A stretch of DNA of 64,000 nucleotides, taken from NCBI RefSeq assembly GCF_024400215.1, contig NZ_CP053748.1:4898001-4962000 (forward strand), given 5' to 3'. Position 1 is the first letter of the stretch, and each line of letters begins with the position of its first letter. Shown here one piece after another: positions 30,023 through 41,048 of this stretch. A model generated the notes under the pieces. The model ran no database searches. It was given only the letters and a program-made list of their open reading frames with translations, and was not told the origin of the DNA. The DNA is from Massilia sp. erpn. Its GTDB lineage: Bacteria > Pseudomonadota > Gammaproteobacteria > Burkholderiales > Burkholderiaceae_D. A program made the translations under genes and the position numbers.

Positions 30023-30481
30023 TCAGGACAGCATTTCTCCGAGATAGGTTTCCAGCTTATTCAGATGCTGCTTGGCGCCTTCCAGAGCGCCATATTTCTC
30101 GACCACTTCGTCGCGGCTCTCCTTGTTCGGATAAAGCTGGCGCAGCGTAATCAGCGTGCCGCGCGCGCTTTCCTCAAGCATGATGCTGGCCTCGAACCAG
30201 ATCCGCTGGCCATCACCATGATCGTAGACCAGCCTCGATGGCGGCGTGATTTCCTTGAACACGGAGTGGTTGGGATAGCGCGTGCCGTCCGGCCCGACCA
30301 TCTCAAACGTCCAGGCGCCGCCGACACGGAAGTCCATGCGCGAGCCTTCGTTGCGGAAGCCATCCGGCCCCCACCAGTTGTCCACGTGGGCCGGATCGGT
30401 CATGGCCTGCCATACCAGCTCGCGCGCAAAAGGCAAATGCCGCTGCAGGACCAGTTCACGTTCGCTTTCATTGCTTGCCAT
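30023..30481 (-). CDS. SRPBCC (AHSA1-like) domain protein
   Basis: The 152-residue protein belongs to the START/Bet v1-like SRPBCC superfamily, AHSA1 branch: FARELVWQAMTDPAHVDNWWGPDGF, DFRVGGAWTFEMVGPDG and the terminal GALEGAKQHLNKLETYL helix. These proteins bind hydrophobic ligands in a deep pocket. The start at 30481 has GGGAGAAG upstream. It overlaps the ArsR gene by 14 bases, a very common bacterial pair in which the regulator controls the partner. Confidence 0.9.
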   Translation of the reverse strand: MASNESERELVLQRHLPFARELVWQAMTDPAHVDNWWGPDGFRNEGSRMDFRVGGAWTFEMVGPDGTRYPNHSVFKEITPPSRLVYDHGDGQRIWFEASIMLEESARGTLITLRQLYPNKESRDEVVEKYGALEGAKQHLNKLETYLGEMLS

Positions 30482-30818
30482 CGCTTCTCCCTTTTTCCAA
30501 TTGATGCAGATAGTTTTCCAGCCGGTCGAAACGCGCATCCCAGACCTTGCGTTGCTCCTCGATCCAGTCCGACGCGCTCTTCAATGGTGCCGCCTCCAGA
30601 CGGCATAGTCGCCACTGGGCGTTCTTGCTGCGGCTGATCAGCTCAGCCCTCTCCAGCATTTTCAGATGCTTGGTCACGGCCGGCAGCGACATGTCGAACG
30701 GCTCGGCCAGCTCACCCACCGTCGCCTCGCCCCGGCTCAGCCGCGTCAGCATGGCCCGCCGCGCCGGATGCGCCAGCGCGGTGAAAACGGCATCCAGATG
30801 CTCCTCGTATTTAACCAT
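30468..30818 (-). CDS. ArsR-family winged-helix repressor
   Basis: The 116-residue regulator has the ArsR winged-helix pattern: ALAHPARRAMLTRLSRGEATVGELAEPF, then recognition helix SLPAVTKHLKMLERAELI and a short wing (QWRLCRLE). The ELCVC-type metal motif is absent, fitting the non-metal ArsR subgroup paired with SRPBCC proteins. The gene heads an ArsR-SRPBCC-GST operon. No Shine-Dalgarno site precedes the ATG, and the promoter position implies transcription beginning at or next to it, so the mRNA is likely leaderless. Confidence 0.92.
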   Translation of the reverse strand: MVKYEEHLDAVFTALAHPARRAMLTRLSRGEATVGELAEPFDMSLPAVTKHLKMLERAELISRSKNAQWRLCRLEAAPLKSASDWIEEQRKVWDARFDRLENYLHQLEKGRSDGKQ

Positions 30819-30826
30819 TAGGTTAA
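30811..30826. promoter_or_regulatory. Candidate ArsR operator overlapping the start codon
   Basis: The dyad TTAACC-ATTA-GGTTAA covers the ArsR start codon (30816-30818) and touches the -10 box. Position and symmetry fit autorepression by the winged-helix dimer; binding is inferred. Confidence 0.6.
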
Positions 30827-30853
30827 CTTAGCAGGCAAAAATGTCCCTGTCAA
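30825..30853 (-). promoter_or_regulatory. Sigma-70-type promoter of the ArsR operon
   Basis: A consensus -35 TTGACA (30848-30853) and a -10 TAAGTT (30825-30830) are separated by exactly 17 bases on the minus strand. The expected start of transcription, about seven bases past the -10, falls on the A of the ArsR ATG. Confidence 0.65.
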
Positions 30854-30871
30854 CGCGTTTCCTCTTTGTTC

Positions 30872-30914
30872 AGTCCCTGTCTGATTGGGGTCTGACCCCA
30901 ATCGGACAGGGACT
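30872..30914. repeat. 43-nt palindrome with TCTGA apex
   Basis: A 20-bp stem with a single wobble pair and a CTG loop. It shares the TCTGA apex and a TGTC(T/C)G...CGGACA middle stem with the palindromes at 5406-5500 and 8353-8448 but has different flanks and occurs singly. It lies between the ArsR promoter and the nadC terminator. Confidence 0.75.
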
Positions 30915-30921
30915 CGGCAAT

Positions 30922-30947
30922 AAAAAAGCCGCCTCGGGGGCGGCTTT
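30922..30947 (-). terminator. Rho-independent terminator after nadC
   Basis: Minus-strand stem AAAGCCGCC/GGCGGCTTT with a 5-base loop and a T-run, 20 bases past the nadC stop. Confidence 0.9.
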
Positions 30948-30967
30948 GGGGTGGACCAATTGCTGGA

Positions 30968-31834
30968 TCAGGCGATGATGCGCAGCGAGAAGTCGGTGGC
31001 GCGGATGTCCTTGGTCAGGGCACCAATGGAGATGCGGTGCACGCCGGTTTCGGCGATGGCGCGCACGGTGTCGAAGTTGACGCCGCCGGACGCTTCCAGC
31101 AGCGCGCGGCCGCCGTTGATCTGCACCGCCTGGCGCATCATGTCGAGCTCGAAGTTGTCGAGCAGGATGGAGGTGGCGCCAGCGGCCAGGGCTTCTTCCA
31201 GCTGGACCAGGGTTTCCACTTCGACCTGGACCGAGACGCCGGCATTCAGGCGCTTGGCCGCGACCAGGGCCGCTGTTACGCCGCCGGCGGCAGCGATATG
31301 GTTTTCCTTGATCAGGATGCCGTCGTACAGCGCCATGCGCTGATTCTGGCCGCCGCCCACGCGCACCGCATATTTCTGCGCCTGGCGCAGACCCGGCAGG
31401 GTTTTGCGCGTGTCGAGAATCGCAGCCGTGGTGCCGGCAATCGCATCCACGTAACGGCGCGTCGCGCTGGCCACGCCCGACATCAGCTGCATGAAGTTCA
31501 GCGCGCTGCGCTCGGCCGTCAGCAGAGCACGGGCCGGGCCGGCGATAGTGCAGACCGACGTGTCGGCCGCCATCTCGTCGCCTTCGGCATAATGCCATTC
31601 AATGCCGATGGTGCCGTCGACCGCGTGCATGATGCCCTCGAACCAGGGCGCGCCGCACAGCACTGCGTCTTCGCGTACGATGACGCGGGCGGTGGCGCGG
31701 CCGTCTTCCGGCACCAGCTTGCCGGTCAGGTCGCCAGTGCCGACGTCTTCCAGCAGGGCCGACAACAGATTGGCTTCAAATGCCGCCTTCAGCGGCGCGT
31801 CGAATGGGGCAAAGCGGTTTTGCAAAGTACTCAT
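30968..31834 (-). CDS. nadC: Nicotinate-nucleotide pyrophosphorylase (quinolinate phosphoribosyltransferase)
   Basis: NadC converts quinolinate and PRPP to nicotinate mononucleotide in de novo NAD synthesis. The 288-residue protein has the expected length and motifs: [12 protein letters not shown], the substrate-binding stretch [40 protein letters not shown] and the EASGGVN segment. It overlaps nadA by 4 bases and is followed by a strong terminator. Confidence 0.96.
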   Translation of the reverse strand: MSTLQNRFAPFDAPLKAAFEANLLSALLEDVGTGDLTGKLVPEDGRATARVIVREDAVLCGAPWFEGIMHAVDGTIGIEWHYAEGDEMAADTSVCTIAGPARALLTAERSALNFMQLMSGVASATRRYVDAIAGTTAAILDTRKTLPGLRQAQKYAVRVGGGQNQRMALYDGILIKENHIAAAGGVTAALVAAKRLNAGVSVQVEVETLVQLEEALAAGATSILLDNFELDMMRQAVQINGGRALLEASGGVNFDTVRAIAETGVHRISIGALTKDIRATDFSLRIIA

Positions 31835-32970
31835 GCGGGTCCAATTCCCTGGAACAGTTTCGCTTCCTGGGCCAGATCGGCGCTCGGCGCGACCTTGGCT
31901 TTTTTGGCAGCCGCGAAGTCCAGCATGCGGCTGATGGAGCGCACGGCGTCCTTACCGATGGCAGGGTCGACGTGGATTTCGTTGTTCATGTTTTCCAGCA
32001 CCTCGGCCAAATTACGCAGGCCATTCATCGCCATCCATGGGCAGTGGGCGCAGCTCTTGCAGGTTGCGCTGTTGCCGGCGGTCGGCGCTTCGATGAAGGT
32101 TTTGCCTGGCGCGGCCTGGCGCATCTTGTGCAGAATGCCGTTGTCGGTGGCGACGATGAAGGTGTCGGCGTCCATATTCACGGCGGCGGCGATCAGCTGC
32201 GAGGTGGAACCCACCACGTCGGCCTGCTCCACCACATTGGCGGGCGATTCCGGGTGCACCAGCACTTTGGCGCGCGGGTACTCGGCCTTCAGCAGATCGA
32301 GTTCGATGCCTTTGAATTCGTCGTGCACCAGGCAGGAGCCCTGCCACAGCAGCATGTCGGCACCGGTCTGCTTCTGGATATAGGAACCCAGATGCTTGTC
32401 CGGCGCCCACAGGATTTTCTTGCCCTGCTCATGCAGGTGCTTGACGATGTCCAGCCCGATCGAAGACGTCACCATCCAGTCGGCGCGCGCCTTGACGGCG
32501 GCGCTGGTGTTGGCATACACGACCACGGTGCGGTCCGGATGCTGGTCGCAGAAAGCGGCGAATTCGTCGGCCGGGCAGCCCAGGTCGAGCGAACAGGTGG
32601 CATCCAGGTCCGGCATCAGGATGGTTTTTTCCGGGCTCAGGATCTTGGCCGTTTCGCCCATGAAGCGCACGCCGGCCACGACCAGGGTCTTGGCGGCGTG
32701 ATCACGGCCGAAGCGGGCCATTTCCAGCGAGTCGGAAACGCAGCCGCCGGTTTCTTCGGCCAAGTCCTGCAGGTCCGAGTCCACATAGTAGTGGGCGACC
32801 AGCACCGCTTCGCGTTCGCGCAGCAGGCGGCGGATGCGTTCCTTCAGCTCTTCCTTCTCGGCCAGGCTGACCGGGGCCGGGGTCCTGGCCCAGGCGTGGG
32901 CCACACAACTGGCGCCCTCGCTGGGCTTTTCGTATTCAACTGTCTTGATCGGTATTGCTGGGGCGTTCAT
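31831..32970 (-). CDS. nadA: Quinolinate synthase A
   Basis: NadA condenses iminoaspartate with dihydroxyacetone phosphate to quinolinate using a [4Fe-4S] cluster. The 379-residue protein has [19 protein letters not shown], the conserved Cys in [35 protein letters not shown] and the [10 protein letters not shown] cluster segment. It starts directly after the ybiT stop codon and overlaps nadC, so the NAD genes are expressed behind the ABC-F gene. NadB is not in the window. Confidence 0.96.
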   Translation of the reverse strand: MNAPAIPIKTVEYEKPSEGASCVAHAWARTPAPVSLAEKEELKERIRRLLREREAVLVAHYYVDSDLQDLAEETGGCVSDSLEMARFGRDHAAKTLVVAGVRFMGETAKILSPEKTILMPDLDATCSLDLGCPADEFAAFCDQHPDRTVVVYANTSAAVKARADWMVTSSIGLDIVKHLHEQGKKILWAPDKHLGSYIQKQTGADMLLWQGSCLVHDEFKGIELDLLKAEYPRAKVLVHPESPANVVEQADVVGSTSQLIAAAVNMDADTFIVATDNGILHKMRQAAPGKTFIEAPTAGNSATCKSCAHCPWMAMNGLRNLAEVLENMNNEIHVDPAIGKDAVRSISRMLDFAAAKKAKVAPSADLAQEAKLFQGIGPA

Positions 32971-34572
<1,602 letters not shown>

Positions 34573-34588
34573 GTTTCTTTCGGTCTCT

Positions 34589-34608
34589 TTGCTGAATGAA
34601 ATCAGCAA
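34589..34608. promoter_or_regulatory. Inverted repeat in the ybiT leader
   Basis: Perfect 7-bp arms TTGCTGA/TCAGCAA with a 6-base loop, 17 bases before the ybiT start. A TATAAT box (minus strand, 34627-34632) lies just upstream. A role as leader hairpin or operator is conjecture. Confidence 0.35.
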
Positions 34609-34729
34609 GTTATACGGTAATCAGACATTATACCGCAGCCACTGCCTCACGCCGGAGAAAGCCGCTGCATTTCACAGGTACGTTTTTTGCCTAACTGGAT
34701 GGATAAACATATATTTTCCGGAGGCAGGT

Positions 34730-35005
34730 ATGAACAGCGGCGGAAACACACCAACACCTTTGGAACCGCCGTTTGCAAGCCCCGCCGATGCGCCATATGA
34801 TAAGGACATGGAATCCCGTGTAAGCAGGCTTGAAATGGATCTGGCGGCCGTGAAGACCGATGTGGCCGTCATACGCTCCAATTATGTGACCAAAGAAGAC
34901 TTACAACGGGAACTTCATAACATGACCTGGAAGTTTGTCACCTTCGTTTGCAGCTTCGGCACAGCCCTGGTGGCTGCCACCTATTTCATCGCGCGGCATT
35001 CCTGA
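34730..35005 (+). CDS. Small coiled-coil protein with C-terminal membrane anchor
   Basis: The 91-residue protein has a Pro-rich N-terminus, a heptad-like coiled coil (ESRVSRLEMDLAAVKTDVAV, then YVTKEDLQREL) and one C-terminal TM helix (residues ~69-88). The layout resembles XhlA/holin-accessory-like or DUF-type tail-anchored small proteins, but no function can be given. GGAGG eight bases before the ATG at 34730 fixes the start. A decayed relative may lie at 36421-36603. Confidence 0.7.
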   Translation: MNSGGNTPTPLEPPFASPADAPYDKDMESRVSRLEMDLAAVKTDVAVIRSNYVTKEDLQRELHNMTWKFVTFVCSFGTALVAATYFIARHS

Positions 35006-35138
35006 CATCCTGCCAAAACCGCCAAGTTGACGGCCGGGTATGGTTTTCGGCCGAAATAGCGCATAATTGCGGGCTCGAATGGCGGGACCGCAGCTGGCGC
35101 CCGCCACGCCCGAAAATACTTCTATGCGAGTTGAAACC

Positions 35139-36458
35139 ATGACCAAGAGAACGTCCCTGAGAGACATTCCACACAATACGCTGTTCCGCCAAGGCGACAC
35201 CTTTGTTCTGTTTGGCGAGCTGTTCGGCCGCGGCTATGTCAATGGCCTGCTGGACGAAGCGCGCAAAGCGGGCATGAACATCATCGGCATGACGGTCGGC
35301 CGCCGCGACGAAAACAACCAGTTGCGCCCGCTGAACGCGGAAGAACTGGCCGAAGCCGAAGCCAATCTGGGCGGCCGCGTCATCAATGTGCCGCTGATGG
35401 CCGGTTTCGACCTCGACGCGCCAGCCGGCGAGCCGACCCCGACCGCCCTGCTGGCCGATATGACGCTGAAGAACTGGCAGGAATTCAAACTGGACTGGCA
35501 GCAGATCGAGCGCTGCCGCGAAACCGGCGTGGCGCGCTTCAAGGCGTCGGCCGCGCAAGCCATGGCCCAGCTGGACGGCATGATCGCCGACGGCACGAAT
35601 GTCTACTTCGCCCACACCATGGCCGGCGGCATCCCGAAAGTGAAGGTCTTCCTGGCCATCGCCAACCGCGTGTACAAGGGCCGCGGCGAGCGCTTCATGT
35701 CCTCGCGCGAGCTGCTGGACAGCGATCTGGGCAAGCTGATCCTGATGAATTTCGACGAGGTGACGGCCAACACCTTCATGCACCTGATCGACGCCAGCGC
35801 CGGCATCCGCGCCCGCCTGGAAAAGACTGGCGGCCAAGCGCGCTACAGCGCCTATGGCTACCACGGCACCGAGATCCTGATCGGCGGCGAGTACCTGTGG
35901 CAGACCTACAGCAACTACACCCAGGGCTACGCCAAGATGCGCCTGGAATCCGTCGCTTCGGCGGCCTGGGAAAAAGGCGTGCAGGCGACCGTGTTCAACT
36001 GCCCGGAAATTCGCACCAACTCCTCCGACATCTTCGTCGGCGTGGAACTGTCCCTGTTCCCGCTGCTGGAAGCGTTGAAGAAGGAAGGCGGCACGGCATG
36101 GGCGCAGCAGCAATGGGATGCTTGCCAGGCCTTGCTGGAAGACGGCATCAAGCTGGACGACTTGCTGGCCCGCATCGCCACCTACAACGGCGACGCCACC
36201 AGCGCGAGCTTCCGCAACTTCGACGCCTGGCCGATGGATAACACCCCGGCGCTGGCTGAAGTCATGATCGGCACCTCGGAAGACATCACCAAGCTGCACA
36301 AGGAGCGCAAGGAATTGATCACCGACGTGCTGAGCGCCCTGGTACTGGAAGGCACCGGCCCGCTGATGTTCAATGAAATGTCCAAACCGGCAGCGCCCGT
36401 GATCTGGCTGAACCACGACGTCATCGCGCGTCTGCTGAACCAGAACCACGCGGCCTGA
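35139..36458 (+). CDS. Enoyl-ACP reductase FabMG family protein (tentative)
   Basis: The 439-residue protein opens with TSLRDIPHNTLFRQGDTFVLFGELFGRGYVNGLLDEARKAG, giving a nucleotide-binding-like G-x-L-F-G-R-G-Y pattern. Other conserved-looking segments are FAHTMAGGIPKVKVFLAIANR, RYSAYGYHGTEILIG (candidate catalytic Tyr residues) and YNCPEIRTNSSD-like FNCPEIRTNSS. I recall this layout from proteins named FabMG, SDR-related enoyl-ACP reductases of the fatty-acid elongation cycle; this is from memory. The start is the ATG at 35139; an in-frame ATG at 35124 is possible. It stands alone. Confidence 0.6.
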   Translation: MTKRTSLRDIPHNTLFRQGDTFVLFGELFGRGYVNGLLDEARKAGMNIIGMTVGRRDENNQLRPLNAEELAEAEANLGGRVINVPLMAGFDLDAPAGEPTPTALLADMTLKNWQEFKLDWQQIERCRETGVARFKASAAQAMAQLDGMIADGTNVYFAHTMAGGIPKVKVFLAIANRVYKGRGERFMSSRELLDSDLGKLILMNFDEVTANTFMHLIDASAGIRARLEKTGGQARYSAYGYHGTEILIGGEYLWQTYSNYTQGYAKMRLESVASAAWEKGVQATVFNCPEIRTNSSDIFVGVELSLFPLLEALKKEGGTAWAQQQWDACQALLEDGIKLDDLLARIATYNGDATSASFRNFDAWPMDNTPALAEVMIGTSEDITKLHKERKELITDVLSALVLEGTGPLMFNEMSKPAAPVIWLNHDVIARLLNQNHAA

Positions 36459-36603
36459 TAGCCGTTCCGGCGCGGGCCGGCAAGAGAATCACGTTCACGG
36501 CGATTTTTAGCTCTTCCATATCCTTCTTCAGCTCAGTCACATCCTGCTCCAGTTTGACAATCCGGTTCAACATACTTTGATATTCGGCGTGACGAAACAG
36601 CAT
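36421..36603 (-). pseudogene. Possible truncated relative of the small coiled-coil gene
   Basis: The frame encodes NRIVKLEQDVTELKKDMEEL, a coiled coil resembling the 34730 product (SRVSRLEMDLAAVKTDV). It then runs into sequence antisense to the 3' end of the FabMG-like gene and lacks the C-terminal TM helix. No ribosome site is visible. It may be a remnant or a chance frame. Confidence 0.35.
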
Positions 36604-36668
36604 GTCAAGCTGGGCCTTATCCCCGCCTCGCGCTAGAATAGCGGGGCAGGCGCAACAGCGGGGATGGC

Positions 36669-37484
36669 ATGGACCTATCCGATTTCTTGGAAGACGTAGC
36701 GTATAAATCGCTGCCCGTGCTGGGCGCGATTCTGCTTGCCTTGGTCGTGGAACGTCTGCGGCCCGCTGAGCGACAGCGGCCCTCCTCGGTGGCGTTCAAT
36801 GTGGCGTATACCTTCGTTTATGCTATCGGCTTCGCGGTCTTGCAACTTGCGACGGGGGCGCTGACCGTCGCCGCCGTCAATGCGGCGGGAGGCGGACTGA
36901 TTCCGCTCGCCGACCAGGGCTGGCTGCTGCTGTCTTCTTTCCTGCTCTATCTGCTGACGCTGGATTTGCTGGAGTATCTGTTCCATCGCGCCCAGCACCG
37001 CTACGCCTGGCTGTGGGCCATGCACTCTCTGCATCACAGCGATCCGGCGATGAATGCCTCGACCACCGAGCGCCATTTCTGGCTTGAGCCGGGATTGAAG
37101 CTGCTGACGATCTATTTGCTGGCGGGACTGCTGTTCAAAACGCCGCCGGTGATCCTTGGCATGTATGCGCTGCTCGGTTTCTACAATATCGTGCCGCATA
37201 TGAATCTGCGCCTGGGCTTTGGGCGCTGGTGGTTTCTGCTGAACTCTCCGCAATACCACCGCATCCACCATTCGGCGCAGCCGGAGCATTACAACTGTAA
37301 CTACGCCGCCCTCTTTCCGTTCTGGGACCGCATCTTTGGCACCGCCCGCATTCCGCAGCCAGACGAATATCCGCCGACGGGCCTGGGACCGGACGAAACG
37401 CCCAAGCATTTTGCGGAAGCCCTGCTCTGGCCCTTGCGGCGGCTATGGCGCCGCCACTCGAAGCAGCGTCAAAGCGTCGGGTAA
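36669..37484 (+). CDS. Sterol desaturase / fatty acid hydroxylase family protein
   Basis: The 271-residue integral membrane di-iron enzyme has several TM helices (about 15-33, 47-70, 84-105, 140-175). The histidine clusters that bind two irons are complete: EYLFHRAQH, MHSLHHSD and HRIHHS. Members hydroxylate or desaturate lipids; in bacteria substrates include fatty acids, carotenoids and ether lipids. Nothing adjacent specifies the substrate. Its 3' end overlaps the convergent ldcA-like gene by 16 bases. Confidence 0.9.
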   Translation: MDLSDFLEDVAYKSLPVLGAILLALVVERLRPAERQRPSSVAFNVAYTFVYAIGFAVLQLATGALTVAAVNAAGGGLIPLADQGWLLLSSFLLYLLTLDLLEYLFHRAQHRYAWLWAMHSLHHSDPAMNASTTERHFWLEPGLKLLTIYLLAGLLFKTPPVILGMYALLGFYNIVPHMNLRLGFGRWWFLLNSPQYHRIHHSAQPEHYNCNYAALFPFWDRIFGTARIPQPDEYPPTGLGPDETPKHFAEALLWPLRRLWRRHSKQRQSVG

Positions 37485-38377
37485 TCCGTCACCGTGAGGT
37501 CAAAACCACCGGCATCGGAACGCAGGCGGGCCATGCCGCCGAACGGCAGTGTGCAACGTTCCTTGATGTGGCCGAAGGGCAAACCGGTCAGCACCGGCAT
37601 GGGCAGCACGCTGCGAATATACGCGAGCATCGCCTCGAAGTCATAGCCGTTGTCGTGCGGCGCCAGGCGGTAACCGGAGAAATCACCCAGGACCACGGCC
37701 TTTTGCCCATCCAGCGCTCCCGCATACAGCAGTTGCAGCAGCATGCGCTCGACGCGGTAAGGATGTTCGGCGATATCTTCCAGGAATAGAATGCCGCCGT
37801 CGATGCGCGGCCAATACGGCGTGCCGCTCAGGTGGTTCACCAGCGCCAGATTGCCGCCCCACAGCCGGCCGCTGACATCGACCTGCGGATTGCCTTCAGC
37901 CGTGCCGCGCACAAAGTGCTCTGGCCCGTGCAGGCAGTCCCAGAAATTCTTCAGCGTGTACTCTACCGGCTCGTCGCGGATAAAATCGTCGCACATCATC
38001 GGGCCGGCAAAGCTGGCGCGCCCGGTCGCGGCGTACAAACCCATATGGAAAGCGGTGAAATCGCTATAGCCGACAAACAGCTTGCCGCTGTCGGCCATGG
38101 CGCGGAAATCGATCTGCGGCAGGATGCGGCTGATGCCGTACTGTCCGCGCAGCGCGATCACCACCTGCACCTCGGGATCGGCGGCGGCGGCATTCAGCTG
38201 CGCCAGGCGGCCGGCATCGCTGTCGGCAAAACGCTGGAAGCGGCGCGCGTCGCTGTAGTAGTTGTGAACGGTGCGGCCTTGGGCTTCAAGGCGGGCGATG
38301 CCGCGCTGCAGTGCTGCGTCATCCTGGGCGGCGCCGCTCGGTGCGGCGATGGCGATGCCAATGCGGTTGGTAGTCAA
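37469..38377 (-). CDS. ldcA: LD-carboxypeptidase (peptidase family S66)
   Basis: The 302-residue serine peptidase removes the terminal D-Ala from murein tetrapeptides during cell-wall recycling. The nucleophile elbow GYSDFTAFH, the glutamate in ILFLEDIAEHPYRVERML and the histidine in LPFGHIKE are all present; RGQYGISRILPQID is the usual upstream segment. No signal peptide, as for cytoplasmic LdcA. It overlaps the upstream hydrolase gene by 4 bases and may be the end of the queE run. Confidence 0.93.
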   Translation of the reverse strand: MTTNRIGIAIAAPSGAAQDDAALQRGIARLEAQGRTVHNYYSDARRFQRFADSDAGRLAQLNAAAADPEVQVVIALRGQYGISRILPQIDFRAMADSGKLFVGYSDFTAFHMGLYAATGRASFAGPMMCDDFIRDEPVEYTLKNFWDCLHGPEHFVRGTAEGNPQVDVSGRLWGGNLALVNHLSGTPYWPRIDGGILFLEDIAEHPYRVERMLLQLLYAGALDGQKAVVLGDFSGYRLAPHDNGYDFEAMLAYIRSVLPMPVLTGLPFGHIKERCTLPFGGMARLRSDAGGFDLTVTDYPTL

Positions 38378-39297
38378 GATAGTTCATTACGGGTTGGCTG
38401 AGGCGCAGCCATCTTACTCTGGAGGTGGATGTCGATCAAGCCAAGCAGGCGTTCGGTCAGTTGCGGCGGCAGATCGTGGCCCATGCCTTCGATCACATGC
38501 AGCGCCGCGCCCGGTATCTGGCGCGCCGTGTCGATGCCGCAGGCGGCCGGCACCAGCGGGTCGGCGGCGCCATGAATCACCAGCGCCGGGCAGGCGATGG
38601 TCTGCAGCAGCGCGCTGCGGTCGCCCGAGGCGGCGATCGCCACCAGCTGGCGCGCCATGCCGTCCGGATTCACATTGCGGCGGATCGCGCATTCGATCAT
38701 GCCGCGCAGCTGGCGCTCGGGCATGGGATAGGCGGGACTGCCGATGGTGCGGAAGGTATTGTACATATGGGCCACCAGATCCTCGCGGCTGCGGCGCGGA
38801 GGCGGCTTCTGCAGCAGCACCTTGCGCGCGGCCGCCGTTGGTCCCGGCAGGCCGGGACGGCCGCTGCTGGACATGATGGAGGTCAGGCTCAGCGTGCGCT
38901 GCGGATAGCGCGCCGCGAAAATCTGCGCGACCATGCCGCCCATCGACGCACCGACGATATGCGCCTTGGCGATGCCCAGCACGTCAAGCAGGCCGCGCGC
39001 ATCGCAGGCCATATCGTCCAGGGTATAGGCCGAGCGCAGGCGGAAACCGAACAGGTTCTTGAGGTAGGCGACCAGCAGATTGGGCGAACCCGCATGGTCG
39101 AACTTGGTGGACAGGCCGGCGTCGCGGTTATCGTAGCGGATCACGCGGTAGCCCAGGTCGACCAGGCCGTCGACAAAATCGCGCGGCCAGGAGATCAGCT
39201 GCAGACCCAGGCCCATATTGAGCAGGATGACAGGATGCGAGGGATGGCCGCTCGCCTCGTATGTAATCGTAATGCCGTTCGCCTGCACGTTCGCCAC
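38374..39297 (-). CDS. Alpha/beta hydrolase
   Basis: The 307-residue alpha/beta-hydrolase has the oxyanion stretch LLNMGLG, RYDNRDAGLS, nucleophile elbow GASMGGMVAQ, acid DPLVP and His in GMGHDLPP, so the triad Ser-Asp-His is complete. It looks like an esterase or lactonase-type enzyme; the substrate is open. The start is a GTG at 39297 (MANVQANGITITYE) with GAGGAGGG eight bases upstream; longer readings lack a ribosome site. It is coupled to ldcA by a 4-base overlap and lies 53 bases after tadA. Confidence 0.87.
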   Translation of the reverse strand: MANVQANGITITYEASGHPSHPVILLNMGLGLQLISWPRDFVDGLVDLGYRVIRYDNRDAGLSTKFDHAGSPNLLVAYLKNLFGFRLRSAYTLDDMACDARGLLDVLGIAKAHIVGASMGGMVAQIFAARYPQRTLSLTSIMSSSGRPGLPGPTAAARKVLLQKPPPRRSREDLVAHMYNTFRTIGSPAYPMPERQLRGMIECAIRRNVNPDGMARQLVAIAASGDRSALLQTIACPALVIHGAADPLVPAACGIDTARQIPGAALHVIEGMGHDLPPQLTERLLGLIDIHLQSKMAAPQPTRNELS

Positions 39298-39350
39298 CGC
39301 CTTACCCTCCTCTAGCTTTCGAGGATAGCACGACGGCAGGCGCCATGGCG

Positions 39351-40356
<1,006 letters not shown>

Positions 40357-40361
40357 TGTGT

Positions 40362-40997
40362 TTAAGGTATTTGCAACAGTTTATGGGTTTGCAAGCTCAG
40401 CTTCCATTTCGGATTGCGCTTGCAGGTTTCGATCGCCAGACGGGTGTTGAATTCGGCCAGGGGGCCATCCATCGGCTGCACGAAGAAATTCTCGAAATCC
40501 AGGCCTTCGTAGGCGGCCAGGTCTTGCCCGGCCTGGGGAATCACCACCTTGATTTCATTGCCCTTATGGACCACCAGCTGGGAGCCCATCTTGGGGCTGA
40601 CGCAGATCCAGTCCACGCCGGGCGGCACCGCCATCGTGCCATTGGTTTCGATGGCGATGGTGAAACCGGCCGCGTGCATGGCGGCGATCAGCGGCGCATC
40701 GAGCTGCAGCAGCGGTTCGCCGCCGGTGAAGACCACGTATTTGCTGGCGGCATGGGTGTCCGGCCACAGGCTGTTGATCTTGCCGGCCAGCGCTTCGGCG
40801 CTGGCGAATTTGCCGCCGCCCTCGCCGTCCGTGCCGACGAAATCGGTGTCGCAGAACTGGCAGACGGCACTGGCGCGATCGCTCTCGCGCCCGGTCCACA
40901 GATTGCAGCCCGAGAAGCGGCAGAACACGGCGGGACGACCCGCGTGGGCGCCCTCGCCCTGCAAGGTGTAGAAGATCTCTTTGATGCTGTAAGTCAC
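40362..40997 (-). CDS. queE: 7-carboxy-7-deazaguanine synthase
   Basis: QueE is a radical-SAM enzyme that contracts 6-carboxytetrahydropterin to 7-carboxy-7-deazaguanine. The 211-residue protein has the family start SIKEIFYTLQGEGAHAGRPA and the QueE-type cluster motif C-x14-C-x2-C (CNLW...CQFCDTDF), GGEPLLQ and ETNGT. The start is the GTG at 40997, with AGGA seven bases upstream. The queE-queD-tadA order groups enzymes acting on wobble position 34. QueC and QueF are not in the window. Confidence 0.94.
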   Translation of the reverse strand: MTYSIKEIFYTLQGEGAHAGRPAVFCRFSGCNLWTGRESDRASAVCQFCDTDFVGTDGEGGGKFASAEALAGKINSLWPDTHAASKYVVFTGGEPLLQLDAPLIAAMHAAGFTIAIETNGTMAVPPGVDWICVSPKMGSQLVVHKGNEIKVVIPQAGQDLAAYEGLDFENFFVQPMDGPLAEFNTRLAIETCKRNPKWKLSLQTHKLLQIP

Positions 40998-41012
40998 GAT
41001 ATTTCCTGAAAA

Positions 41013-41048
41013 CGGACACGAAGTCCGGAGGGGCAACCCTCTATTATA
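41013..41048 (-). promoter_or_regulatory. queE leader: TATAAT box and two small hairpins
   Basis: A TATAAT lies at 41043-41048 (minus strand). Two hairpins follow: GAGGG/CCCTC (41028-41041) and CGGAC/GTCCG (41013-41027), the second followed by TTTT just before the ribosome site. It could attenuate or mask initiation. It does not match the preQ1 aptamers I know. Confidence 0.35.

Noticed and set aside
40998..41046. preQ1 riboswitch before queE
   Set aside because: The stems lack the conserved preQ1-I loop and A-rich tail; only a general leader structure is supported.
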